DNA from: an uncultured Actinomycetes bacterium
GTDB lineage: Bacteria > Actinomycetota > Actinomycetes > Mycobacteriales > Mycobacteriaceae
DNA: 38,455 bases
Direction: 5' to 3'
Assembly: GCA_903877095.1 (NCBI GenBank)
Contig: CAIRCP010000141.1
Coordinates: forward strand, 1-38,455
In this document: positions 7,118 through 15,351 of the stretch, one piece after another
Layout of the letters: each line of letters opens with the position of its first letter
Numbering within the stretch: the stretch's first letter is position 1
Notes under the pieces: generated by a model
What the model was told of the DNA's origin: nothing
Seen by the model: only the letters and a program-made list of their open reading frames with translations
Database searches by the model: none
Program-made: the position numbers and the translations under genes

Positions 7118-10100
7118 TCAGCTGCGCAGGACGGTACGCATCCGGCGCAGATCGAGAATGCCAGGCGCGGCGACATCGGTGGACAACCTTGCCTGTTTCT
7201 CCCGCAAACTTGCGATGTCGATACGGCCCGCGGTGAAGCCGTGGGCTTCGAACCGGCGACCCCGACGCGACTCCGCCTCGACAGCGTTGACCGGGGGTAC
7301 TTCGTAGGCCCGGCCGCCCGGATGCGAGACGTGGTAGGTGCATCCGCCCCGAGAGGTACCGGTGGCAAGGTCGACAAGTTCGAAGCGCAGCGGGGTGTCT
7401 ACGGTGATGCTCGGATGAAGGGCGCTGGGCGGCTGCCAGGCCCGGTACCGGACCCCGCCCACCGCGACGTCAGGGGTGTCGGTGGCCAGCATCGGGATCG
7501 GATAGCCGTTGCAGGTGATCACGTGCCGCTGCCGGTCGGCGCCGATCGTACGGACCTGCAGACGTTCGACCGAGGAGTCGACGTAGCGGGCCGTTCCGGT
7601 GCCCGTCGACTCCTCGCCGAGGGTGTACCAGGGCTCGATCGCGCCGCGCAGCTCGATCTCGACCCGGTCGAACACGGCGGTGCCGATTCGGGGGAACCGG
7701 AACTCGGTGAACGGATCGAGCCAGCTGGTGTCGAAGCCGATACCGTGCGCCCGGAGGTCGGCCGCGACGTCGGCGATATCGTGAATGATGAAGTACGGCA
7801 ACAGATATCGGCCATGCAGATTCATTCCGTGCCGGATCAGCGGGGCGCGAAGCGGATCGTCCCAGAATCTCGCGACCAGCGCACGCACCAGCAACGACTG
7901 CACCATCGCCATCTGGTAGTGCGGAGGCATCTCGAAACCGCGCAGTTCGAGCAGCCCCAGCCGGCCGCGGGCGCCGTCAGGGCTGTAGAGCTTGTCGATG
8001 CAGAATTCGGCGCGGTGGGTGTTGCCGGTGATGTCGGTGAGCAGGTGACGCAAGGCCCGGTCCGTGACCCACGGCGATGGATCCGGCGCCGCGGCGAGCC
8101 GGTCGATCTCGGCGAAGGCGATCTCCAACTCATCGAGCGCCTCGGCCCGCCCCTCGTCGACCCGCGGGGCCTGCGAGGTGGTGCCGACGAAGCGTCCGGC
8201 GAACAGGTAGGACAGCGATGGGTGCCGCTGCCAGTAGGTCAGCAGTGACACCAGCAGTTCAGGCCGGCGCAGCAGCGGCGAATCCGCCGGGGTCAGCCCC
8301 CCGAGGGTGATGTGGTTGCCGCCACCGGTGCCGCCGTGGGTGCCGTCGAGGTCGAACGATTCGGTCGACAGCCGGGCCAGACGGGCCTTCTCGTAGAGGG
8401 TGCGCAATTGTGCGCTCTGCTCGGCGAAGCTGGCTGACGGCGCCAGGTTCACCTCGATGACGCCCGGATCCGGCGTGATCGACGCAAACTCCAACCGGGG
8501 GTCCGGCGGCGGGCCGTAGCCCTCCACCACCACCGGGCAACCCACCGCCGAGGCCGCAGCCTCCAGCCGGCCGACCAGGTCGACGAAATGTTCCAGCGCT
8601 TCGGTCGGCGGCAGGAAAACGTAGAGAACCCCGTCGCGGACCTCGGCAACCAGGGCGGTGATCGGAGCGTTCGGGGCGTCGTCGACAACAGCCTCGTCGG
8701 GCTGGGTTTCGCTGGGCAACGAGCCACCGGCGGCCAGCGGATCGGCGTCGAAGCTGGGCCGGGGCGGATGCCAGCTGATCGAGTCCAGCGGCAGCCGCAG
8801 ACCGGCCGGCGACTGCCCCTCCAGCAAGACGATCCGGCCCCGGCGCAGCCGCCAGTCGGCGCTGGCCCAGCCGGTGTCGTCATCGCGCCGGTGCAGTGGC
8901 AACACCCAGGCGGCCGCGGCGTCGGCGGTCTCCTCGAGCCGGGCCACCAGTGCTGCCCGACTCGCAGCGGTATCGGCCTGAAGGTCCTCGGACGGTTCCA
9001 CGGCGGGGCCGGCCGGCTGACGCACCGACGCCAGCAGGCGGGCCAGCGGATCTTCGTAGGCCGGACGCACCTGGGTAGCGGGCAAGCCGAGGCCGGCCGC
9101 CAGTTCCGAGACCAGATGTTGCGCGGCATCGGGAGCCACCATCGCGGCTCCGCCGCTACGCAGGTCCGATGTCGCGGCTTCGCCGCTACGGAGGTCCGAT
9201 GTCGCGGCTCCGCCGCTACGCAGGTCCGATGTCGCGGCTCCGCCGCTCCAGGGGTCGGCCAGCAGGGTCTCGTCGCGCCACAGCGGCTGCCCATCGCGAC
9301 GCCAGTAGAGCCCAATCTGCCAGCGCGGCAATGGTTCTCCCGGATACCACTTACCTTGGCTGCGCTGCACCAGACCCTGCGGGGCCCACACCGACTTCAG
9401 CAAGCCGGCCAGCACCGAGGCCCGCTCCCGTTTGTGAGGCCCGTCGGCGGCTGTGTTCCACTCGGGATCGAGTTGGTTGTCGACCGAGACGAACGTGGGC
9501 TCCCCGCCCATGGTCAATCGGACGTCGGCGTCGGCGAGGCGGGCGTCGACCTGCTCCCCCAGAGCGGTAATCGTCTCCCACGCGGTCTCGGTGTAGGGCA
9601 GCGTGACGCGCGGGTCCTCGTGAATCCGGGTGACGGTGTTGGAGAAGTCGAAAGTCGTCTCGGTGACCCCGGTGGAGCCGGTGATGGGCGCCGCGGACGC
9701 CGGGTGCGGCGTCGCAGCCAGCGGGATGTGACCCTCCCCGGCGAACAGTCCCGACGTCGGGTCAAGGCCGATCCACCCAGCCCCGGGGATGTAGACCTCG
9801 GTCCAGGCGTGCAGGTCGGTGAAGTCGGCCGCGGGACCCGAGGGACCGTCGAGCGCCGGGACATCGGAGGTCAGCTGGACGAGGTAGCCCGAGACGAACC
9901 GGGCCGCCAGACCGAACTCGCGCAGGATCGAGACCAGCAGCCAGGCCGAGTCGCGGCAGGATCCGATGGCGGTGCGCAGGGTGTGGTCGGGGGTCTGCAC
10001 GCCCGGTTCCATCCGGACGCTGTAGTTGACGTCCTGGTTGACGGCGCCGTTGAGTTCGACGAGGAAGTCGATGGTTCGCATCCCGGGCACCATCGGATGG

Positions 10101-10519
10101 CGACGAACCCAGTCCTGCACCAATTCGCCGCTCCCCGATCCCTTCTCGCCTTCGTCCACCGGCCGCAGGTAGGCCTCGAGGTCCTCCCGAAGGTCACTCG
10201 GGTACTCGAACGGGACGTGCTCGGCGAACTCCTCGATGAAGAAGTCGAACGGGTTGATCACCTTCATGTCGGCGATCAGGCCGACCGTGATGGTCAGCGA
10301 TCGGGTGGGATTGGGAAAAACGAGGCGGGCGAGGAAGTTACCGAAGGCGTCCTGCTGCCAGTTGATGAAGTGATCAGCCGGTTCGACGTCGATTGAGTAG
10401 GCCTCGATCGCGGTCCGGGTGTGCGGGGCCGGCCGGAGCCTCACGACATGCGGATGCACTTCGACCAGTCGGTCGAAGGTGTACTTGGTCCGGTGTTCCA
10501 GCGCTACTTTGATTCCCAC
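7118..10519 (-). CDS. Transglutaminase plus DUF2126 giant protein
   Basis: The protein has 1133 residues with a GTG start at 10519 and GAGG just upstream. Residues 1-90 are the transglutaminase N-terminal region. The catalytic core shows GSCRDSAW (C188), DLHAWTEV (H237) and GLDPTSG (D253). From about 330 to the end is the long DUF2126 region (MGGEPTFVSVDN at its start, DGTHGGTGGGNHITLGG further on). The same two-part layout is known from Rv2566 (recalled, about 1140 aa). An in-frame 30-bp tandem repeat inserts ATSDLRSGGA units at about 425-459, in a linker inside DUF2126. It is probably first in the operon with the ATP-grasp, second transglutaminase and metallopeptidase genes. Confidence 0.88.
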   Translation of the reverse strand: MGIKVALEHRTKYTFDRLVEVHPHVVRLRPAPHTRTAIEAYSIDVEPADHFINWQQDAFGNFLARLVFPNPTRSLTITVGLIADMKVINPFDFFIEEFAEHVPFEYPSDLREDLEAYLRPVDEGEKGSGSGELVQDWVRRHPMVPGMRTIDFLVELNGAVNQDVNYSVRMEPGVQTPDHTLRTAIGSCRDSAWLLVSILREFGLAARFVSGYLVQLTSDVPALDGPSGPAADFTDLHAWTEVYIPGAGWIGLDPTSGLFAGEGHIPLAATPHPASAAPITGSTGVTETTFDFSNTVTRIHEDPRVTLPYTETAWETITALGEQVDARLADADVRLTMGGEPTFVSVDNQLDPEWNTAADGPHKRERASVLAGLLKSVWAPQGLVQRSQGKWYPGEPLPRWQIGLYWRRDGQPLWRDETLLADPWSGGAATSDLRSGGAATSDLRSGEAATSDLRSGGAAMVAPDAAQHLVSELAAGLGLPATQVRPAYEDPLARLLASVRQPAGPAVEPSEDLQADTAASRAALVARLEETADAAAAWVLPLHRRDDDTGWASADWRLRRGRIVLLEGQSPAGLRLPLDSISWHPPRPSFDADPLAAGGSLPSETQPDEAVVDDAPNAPITALVAEVRDGVLYVFLPPTEALEHFVDLVGRLEAAASAVGCPVVVEGYGPPPDPRLEFASITPDPGVIEVNLAPSASFAEQSAQLRTLYEKARLARLSTESFDLDGTHGGTGGGNHITLGGLTPADSPLLRRPELLVSLLTYWQRHPSLSYLFAGRFVGTTSQAPRVDEGRAEALDELEIAFAEIDRLAAAPDPSPWVTDRALRHLLTDITGNTHRAEFCIDKLYSPDGARGRLGLLELRGFEMPPHYQMAMVQSLLVRALVARFWDDPLRAPLIRHGMNLHGRYLLPYFIIHDIADVAADLRAHGIGFDTSWLDPFTEFRFPRIGTAVFDRVEIELRGAIEPWYTLGEESTGTGTARYVDSSVERLQVRTIGADRQRHVITCNGYPIPMLATDTPDVAVGGVRYRAWQPPSALHPSITVDTPLRFELVDLATGTSRGGCTYHVSHPGGRAYEVPPVNAVEAESRRGRRFEAHGFTAGRIDIASLREKQARLSTDVAAPGILDLRRMRTVLRS
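9141..9250. repeat. 30-bp in-frame tandem repeat, three copies plus partial
   Basis: Copies begin at 9141, 9171 and 9201, with a partial fourth at 9231. Differences between full copies are single bases. On the minus strand each unit encodes ten residues (ATSDLRSGGA), and each contains the hairpin-forming GCGGC-GGA-GCCGC. The period is a multiple of three, so the frame of the DUF2126 gene is kept. Confidence 0.9.
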
Positions 10520-10690
10520 AGCACCTCATCCCATCACAAGACGGTGTCCCGGGCGCGGCGATCGATCCGGCCGTCCAGCGATCTGCCACCGTACTGGGCT
10601 TTTCCGGTGTCGGGCATAATGGCGTGGACCGCGGGCAGTCGCGGATCTTCTCTGTGCGCGTCTACCGCACCGACCTCAGGGAGTGAGCCA
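10520..10690. other. Divergent intergenic region with probable promoters
   Basis: This 171-bp spacer separates the GTG of the transglutaminase/DUF2126 gene from the ATG of the lipoprotein gene and should hold promoters for both. On the plus strand CATAAT at 10615-10620 is a good -10 hexamer candidate about 70 nt before the lipoprotein ATG. No convincing -35 was seen, as is common in mycobacteria. Confidence 0.45.
10615..10620 (+). promoter_or_regulatory. Candidate -10 element for the lipoprotein gene
   Basis: CATAAT in otherwise GC-rich DNA, preceded by CGGG and followed by GGCG, is close to the mycobacterial SigA -10 consensus. It would give a leader of roughly 60 nt. Only the sequence match and its position support it. 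Confidence 0.4.
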
Positions 10691-11380
10691 ATGCCGTTCG
10701 GCCGACGGAGAGCCCGGTGGATCGCCGGCGTGTGCGTGGCGCTGACTGCGGTATCGGCACCGGTAGCCGGCTGCTCGAAGGACGGTTCAGACGCCAAGCA
10801 ATCGGCACCGTCGCAGAGTTCGGAGAAGCCGAACACGCCGACCACCGGAACCAACGGACGCCCGCCGACGCTGAGCGACTACATCAAGCAGAACGGCATC
10901 ACCGAAGCCCAGGTCAGGCCCGGCGATCGGGGCATCCCGGAGGTCACCCTGCCGATGCTGCCCGGCTGGAAAGACCTCGGCCGGGCCACACCGCCGTACG
11001 CCTACGCCGCCGTCATCGACGCGGACCCGGCGTTCAACGCCGACCCTCCGTCCGTCGTCGCCGTCATGTCCAAATTGACCGGCCCGGTTGATTCAGCCCA
11101 GATCCTCCTGCTGGCGCCCAACGAGGTCAAAAACCTGCCCGAGTTCAAGGGCGCCGATCCGCGTCCGAGCAAACTCGCCAATTTCGACGCCGCCCAGATC
11201 AGCGGCACGTACGTGCGTGACGGTAAGACCCGCCTGATCGCCCAGAAGACCGTGGTGATCCCGGCCGGGGACGCGTTGTTCGTGCTGCAACTCAACGCCG
11301 ACGGACTCAAAGAGCAAGTCGGCGTGCTGATGCAGGCCACCGAGGCCATCGACCGACAGGCGACGATCAAGGCGCCGTAG
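10691..11380 (+). CDS. LpqN/LpqT-family lipoprotein
   Basis: The protein has 229 residues. An Arg-rich n-region, a hydrophobic segment and the lipobox VAGC (Cys28) mark a lipoprotein signal peptide. A Ser/Thr/Pro linker follows, then the family hallmark PTLSDYIKQNGITEAQVRPGD and PEVTLPMLPGW, and later an antiparallel-strand-rich half ending IDRQATIKAP. M. tuberculosis LpqN is reported to associate with MmpL3 and cell-envelope assembly; whether this paralogue does so is inference. The ATG at 10691 is the one that gives a proper signal peptide. It is followed after 55 nt by the App1-like gene on the same strand. Confidence 0.85.
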   Translation: MPFGRRRARWIAGVCVALTAVSAPVAGCSKDGSDAKQSAPSQSSEKPNTPTTGTNGRPPTLSDYIKQNGITEAQVRPGDRGIPEVTLPMLPGWKDLGRATPPYAYAAVIDADPAFNADPPSVVAVMSKLTGPVDSAQILLLAPNEVKNLPEFKGADPRPSKLANFDAAQISGTYVRDGKTRLIAQKTVVIPAGDALFVLQLNADGLKEQVGVLMQATEAIDRQATIKAP

Positions 11381-11435
11381 TGACGCGCGGCCGATACCGG
11401 GCGCGACCGGCGGCGGATTTTGGGATGCTGGACGG

Positions 11436-12596
11436 ATGCCAAGCCTTCCCCGCCGGATCGCCTCGGAACTGAACGCCAAGCTGCGCAGTCCTGAGACCGC
11501 CGCCCTTGTGGCCGGCGTCGAGAGCGGCCTCACCCAGCGCCGGCGCAAGCAGAAGATCGAATCCGGTGCTTTCCGCGGTCTGCACGTCGTGGTCTACCGC
11601 GGCTTCGTGGCCGGCGACGTCGCCAAGGTCCGGGTGCGCGTCATGGAGGCCCCCGAGCTGCCCGGTGACAGCCGCATCCCGTATTGGGAGGTCGCACAGG
11701 CCAACCTCCGCCGGCACGCCGCGCTGCGCATCGTCGGCGCGGAAGTCGAGTTGCGGATCGGTAAACATCGGGCGACGGAGGTAACCGACAGCCACGGATT
11801 CGCCAACTTCTCCCTGCCGGTTCCCAACCTGCGGGTCGGCTGGCATAACGCGGTCGCCGTGACGACGCCGATCGCGGAAGGCGAATCAGCTTCCGGTACC
11901 GGCCGAGTCGTCAAGCCGTCGCTCAAGGCTCCGTTTCTGGTGATCTCAGATATCGACGACACGATCCTGCTCACCGGACTCACCGAAGGTGTCGCCATGG
12001 TGGCTCGCACCGTCCTGCGCGAGGCCAGCCAGCGCGCCGCGATCCAGGGTATGGCTTCGTTCTACCGAGGCTTGGCGCGTGGCATCCCGAGTCGTACCGG
12101 GAAGCGCCATCCCGAGCCGACCTTCTTCTACGTGTCGACCGGCACTTGGTCGTTCTACCCGACGCTGCAGGAATTCATGCAGCTGCGTGGATTCCCGCAG
12201 GGCCCAATGTTTCTCACCGATTGGGGTCCCACCGAGCGTTATCTGCGACGCAGCGGCGCGGAGCATAAGCGCACCGCGATCCGTCGGCTGTTCCATGCCT
12301 ATCCGGACATGGATTTCATCCTGGTGGGCGACAGCGGCCAGCGCGATGCGCTGACCTATGAGGAGATGGCCCGCGAATTCCCCGGTCGAGTCCGGCTGAT
12401 CCTCATCCGCCAGGTCGGCTCCGATGACGACGAGCGCAACACGACCTTGCGCGCGCACGCGAGATCGCTACGCACAGAGGGCATTCCGCTTCATCTGGTG
12501 GCCGACGCGGCGCGGGCGGCGGAAATCGCGCACGAGGCGCAGCTGTGCGACGCCGAAACCCTGGTCGAAGTCCGCACCGAACCCGGCACGGGTTAA
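11436..12596 (+). CDS. App1-like (DUF2183) phosphatase
   Basis: The protein has 386 residues. The C-terminal half is a HAD-like catalytic domain of the App1/DUF2183 family: DIDDT at 172-176 supplies the two nucleophile/acid Asp residues, YVSTGTWS (about 232-239) and the Lys in EHKRT (278) fit motifs II and III, and VGDSGQRD (297-304) is motif IV. In yeast, App1 is a phosphatidate phosphatase; for bacterial members the substrate is not established. The N-terminal 50-160 is a beta-rich domain. There is no signal peptide, so it is probably cytoplasmic. It converges with the secreted-protein operon across a hairpin. Confidence 0.85.
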   Translation: MPSLPRRIASELNAKLRSPETAALVAGVESGLTQRRRKQKIESGAFRGLHVVVYRGFVAGDVAKVRVRVMEAPELPGDSRIPYWEVAQANLRRHAALRIVGAEVELRIGKHRATEVTDSHGFANFSLPVPNLRVGWHNAVAVTTPIAEGESASGTGRVVKPSLKAPFLVISDIDDTILLTGLTEGVAMVARTVLREASQRAAIQGMASFYRGLARGIPSRTGKRHPEPTFFYVSTGTWSFYPTLQEFMQLRGFPQGPMFLTDWGPTERYLRRSGAEHKRTAIRRLFHAYPDMDFILVGDSGQRDALTYEEMAREFPGRVRLILIRQVGSDDDERNTTLRAHARSLRTEGIPLHLVADAARAAEIAHEAQLCDAETLVEVRTEPGTG

Positions 12597-12611
12597 CCCC
12601 GCCGGTTTACC

Positions 12612-12630
12612 AACGCCCGATCGCGGCGTT
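12612..12630. terminator. Candidate bidirectional terminator hairpin
   Basis: AACGCC (12612-12617) and GGCGTT (12625-12630) pair around a 7-nt loop. The hairpin lies in the 69-bp gap between two convergent genes. There is no T-run on either side, so it would be a U-less hairpin of the type proposed for mycobacteria. Confidence 0.4.
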
Positions 12631-12665
12631 GATGCCGCACCGGAGGCAGACCCCGGCGGCGGGGA

Positions 12666-13823
12666 CTATGCCTGGTCGGAGGGTCCGGAGTGGCCGCGGG
12701 TTTTTCCATGGATCCCGGCGGTCCCGGCCGGTGACCGGTCGGCACCGAAGGGCCCGCGATGACCGGTCGCACCGCCGTTCGTCATGCTCGGTGCCGGCCC
12801 GGTAACGTCGACTCGATCAACGGTGAGATCGACGGCCGGGGCGACGGCGACGACTGTGTCAACCGTGGCCGAGACGACCCTGTCGACCGTGGCCGAGACG
12901 ACCGTGGCCGAATCGACCGTGGCCGCCGGCGCCGGCGTGGTGCGGGTCGCCGCCGGCTTGGGCGGATAGTTCTGATAGAGCCACGGATTGTCATACGGCT
13001 CGGGTCCGCAGGAAGGACACGTGATCGGTGCGAGCGCGCGGAACGCCCAGGAGAACGGGGTCTGGGGGTTGAACCACTCACTGTTCTGCACGAACGGGTA
13101 GTACGCGTTGAAAACCGAGGTCGCCAACTTGAGCGGCAGGGTGAAGTAATCGCCGATGGGCGCGGTCTGCACGCCCGTCGGCTCACTGGTGAGGTAGTTC
13201 CACAGCGAGGTGAAGGCGGCCCCCGGGTCCAGCTTGATGTACTGGCCCGACCATGACGTCTGCTGGAGGGTGAACGGGTTGGTCACTGTCGGGAACTGGT
13301 AGCCGTCAAACAGCTTCGAGGCGGCCACCTTCAGGTAGCCGCTCGCGGCCGCCCCGAAATCCGGGCAGGCGCCGGGCGTCGCCGCACAATCGGCGGTCAT
13401 CGGGGCGTTGGCCTTGGCCCACCAGTTGATCTGATCGCCGAGTACCGACGAGAACGGCTGGACCGGCATCGTCATGTCGATCACGCCGGCCAGCTTCGGC
13501 GGATCCCATTCGTCGAAGCCGAAGACATTGCTCGGGCCCCACACCTGCCAACTGCCCGTCCCGATCATCGCGTCGGCCAGCCGATTCATGGCCTGCAATT
13601 CCCAGGCCGGCACGCTCAGTGCCATGTCGAACAGGTTCACCGGCACGTTCAGCAGCGCCGATGACGCCACCAACGTGTAGGTCTGCGTGGACACTCGATG
13701 GGTAGGCAGCGGCGCGGCGACCGGACCGGCCGATACGACGCAGACGCTCACCAGCGCGGCACCGGCCGCAATCACAGACCGAGCAGCACCAGCCCCCGCC
13801 ACGTAACGACGAGCAATCGACAT
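12666..13823 (-). CDS. Secreted protein of unknown function (paralogue 2)
   Basis: The protein has 385 residues from the ATG at 13823, which has GGGGGAG upstream; the longer frame to 13955 is not supported. The N-terminus (MSIARRYVAG, then a hydrophobic stretch to about 40) is a signal peptide. It aligns by eye with the product of 15348-16793: NVFGFDEWDPPK, INWWAKANAPM, GYQFPTVTNPF, WSGQYIKLDP and YPFVQNS are shared, and both have a Cys pair (CPSC here) before the tail. The C-terminal 90 residues are low complexity with SATVDRV-type repeats. The function is not recognised. It is the last gene of the operon with the flavin monooxygenase, after 43 nt. Confidence 0.72.
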   Translation of the reverse strand: MSIARRYVAGAGAARSVIAAGAALVSVCVVSAGPVAAPLPTHRVSTQTYTLVASSALLNVPVNLFDMALSVPAWELQAMNRLADAMIGTGSWQVWGPSNVFGFDEWDPPKLAGVIDMTMPVQPFSSVLGDQINWWAKANAPMTADCAATPGACPDFGAAASGYLKVAASKLFDGYQFPTVTNPFTLQQTSWSGQYIKLDPGAAFTSLWNYLTSEPTGVQTAPIGDYFTLPLKLATSVFNAYYPFVQNSEWFNPQTPFSWAFRALAPITCPSCGPEPYDNPWLYQNYPPKPAATRTTPAPAATVDSATVVSATVDRVVSATVDTVVAVAPAVDLTVDRVDVTGPAPSMTNGGATGHRGPFGADRSPAGTAGIHGKTRGHSGPSDQA

Positions 13824-13866
13824 GACTCCCCCAAGTGTTGGTTGTGCTACGCCATTGCTGCTGGCG

Positions 13867-15351
13867 TCAACTAATGGCGTAATCGGTGAGCGGGTAGCGG
13901 TCCTGCTCCTTGACCGCACTGCGGATCGACGTCGGCCGGAACAGCGGCGCTTCACCGGAACCGTTGAACCAGTAGGAGTTCGAGGAGGCGCAGTTGCCGA
14001 GCATGAACACTGAATCGCCCAGCAATTCGGTCATGCGGTCCAGGAACCTGACGTTGGCCTCCTCGGTGACTTCGAAGGTGCTCGCGCCCCGGTGCTGCAA
14101 CTCCCCGAACAGTCGCTTCATGTGCCGCATCTGGCATTCGACGGTGTCGAACCATGACATTCCGACCCAGGCATAGGGACTGGACAGCGACAGGAAGTTC
14201 GGGAACCCCGGCACTGTCAAACCCTCGTACGCCTGAAACTTGTTCTCCCGCCACCACTTTCCGAGATTCCGGCCGTCCCGGCCGAGCACCTCGAACGCCG
14301 GCAGGTTGGAATTCCAGACATCGAAACCGGTGGCGAAGACCAGGGTGTCGACGACCCGCTTGGTGCCGTCGCGCGACACCACACCGTCGGACTCGATCCG
14401 GTCGATGCCGGCGGTCTCCAGGTGGACGTTGGGTTTGTTGAAGGTCCGGTAATACGAGTTCGACAACGTGGGGCGTTTGCAGCCGTAGTCGTAGTGCGGG
14501 GTCAGTGCTTTGCGCAACTTCTTGTCCCGCAGCGACACGAACCGGTGCAGTCCGGCGACCACGCCGGCGAATTTGTTGATCGGCTTGAAGTAGCGGTACT
14601 TCCACATCGCGATCAGCACCAGCAGATCGGTGAAGTTGTCGGTGGTACGGCGGATGGCCTGCTGGGTGATCGGCCGGCGGGCGAACGTCCGCTGAACGGC
14701 CGGCGCGAAGCCGAAGTCCATCTTCGGCAGCACCCAGATCGGGGTCCGCTGGTAGACGGTGAGATCCGAAACCTGCTTGGCCAGTTCAGGAATCAGTTGT
14801 ACCCCGGTCGAGCCGGTGCCGACCACGGCGGCGCGCCGGCCCTGCATGGAGTAGCTGTCGTCCCACTGCGCCGCGTGCATGACACGGCCGCTGAAGGATT
14901 CGATGCCGGGGATGTCGGGCATCCGCGGTTGGCACAGGTAACCCGTTGCCGCAATGAGGAAGTGGGCCTGCAGGATTTCGCCGCCGACCAGTGTGACAAC
15001 CCAGCGCCGGGCGTCCTCGTCCCACCGGGCGCCGTCGACGGTGGTGTTGAGCCGTAGGTACCGCCGCAGGTTGTATTTGTCGGCGACGTGCTCGGCGTAG
15101 CGCTTCAACTCCACGCCCGGCGCGTAGAGGCGTGACCAGTACGGGTTGGGTTCGAACCAGTAGGAGTAGGTGGTCGACGGTACGTCGACGGTCAAGCCGG
15201 GGTAATGGTTGACGTGCCAGGTCCCGCCCAGGTCGTCTTCGCGGTCGATGATGGCGAGCTTGTCGTAGCCCATCCGGTTGAGCTGGATGGCCGCACCCAT
15301 CCCGCCGAATCCGGCACCGACAATGATCGCGTCCAGCGACTCCGCGCTCAC
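13867..15351 (-). CDS. Baeyer-Villiger-type flavin monooxygenase
   Basis: The protein has 494 residues. The FAD-binding Rossmann motif GAGFGG (12-17), the Baeyer-Villiger fingerprint FSGRVMHAAQW (153-163, FxGxxxHxxxW) and the NADPH-binding GTGSTG (178-183) are all intact. The enzyme should insert oxygen into a ketone, or oxidise a heteroatom, using NADPH and O2. Mycobacteria carry several relatives, EthA among them; the substrate here cannot be read from sequence. The GTG at 15351 overlaps the upstream stop (GTGA), so it is translated together with the first secreted paralogue. It is probably cytoplasmic or membrane-associated. Confidence 0.9.
   Translation of the reverse strand: MSAESLDAIIVGAGFGGMGAAIQLNRMGYDKLAIIDREDDLGGTWHVNHYPGLTVDVPSTTYSYWFEPNPYWSRLYAPGVELKRYAEHVADKYNLRRYLRLNTTVDGARWDEDARRWVVTLVGGEILQAHFLIAATGYLCQPRMPDIPGIESFSGRVMHAAQWDDSYSMQGRRAAVVGTGSTGVQLIPELAKQVSDLTVYQRTPIWVLPKMDFGFAPAVQRTFARRPITQQAIRRTTDNFTDLLVLIAMWKYRYFKPINKFAGVVAGLHRFVSLRDKKLRKALTPHYDYGCKRPTLSNSYYRTFNKPNVHLETAGIDRIESDGVVSRDGTKRVVDTLVFATGFDVWNSNLPAFEVLGRDGRNLGKWWRENKFQAYEGLTVPGFPNFLSLSSPYAWVGMSWFDTVECQMRHMKRLFGELQHRGASTFEVTEEANVRFLDRMTELLGDSVFMLGNCASSNSYWFNGSGEAPLFRPTSIRSAVKEQDRYPLTDYAIS

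Noticed and set aside
5049..7307. 752-residue plus-strand open frame
   Set aside because: It is antisense to the ATP-grasp/alpha-E gene, whose motifs and ribosome binding site are clear; composition is that of a shadow frame.
8588..10396. 602-residue plus-strand open frame
   Set aside because: It is antisense to the transglutaminase/DUF2126 gene and lacks recognisable domains.
13824..13955. 44-residue N-terminal extension of secreted paralogue 2
   Set aside because: It overlaps the end of the monooxygenase gene. The ATG at 13823 has a strong ribosome binding site and begins a proper signal peptide.
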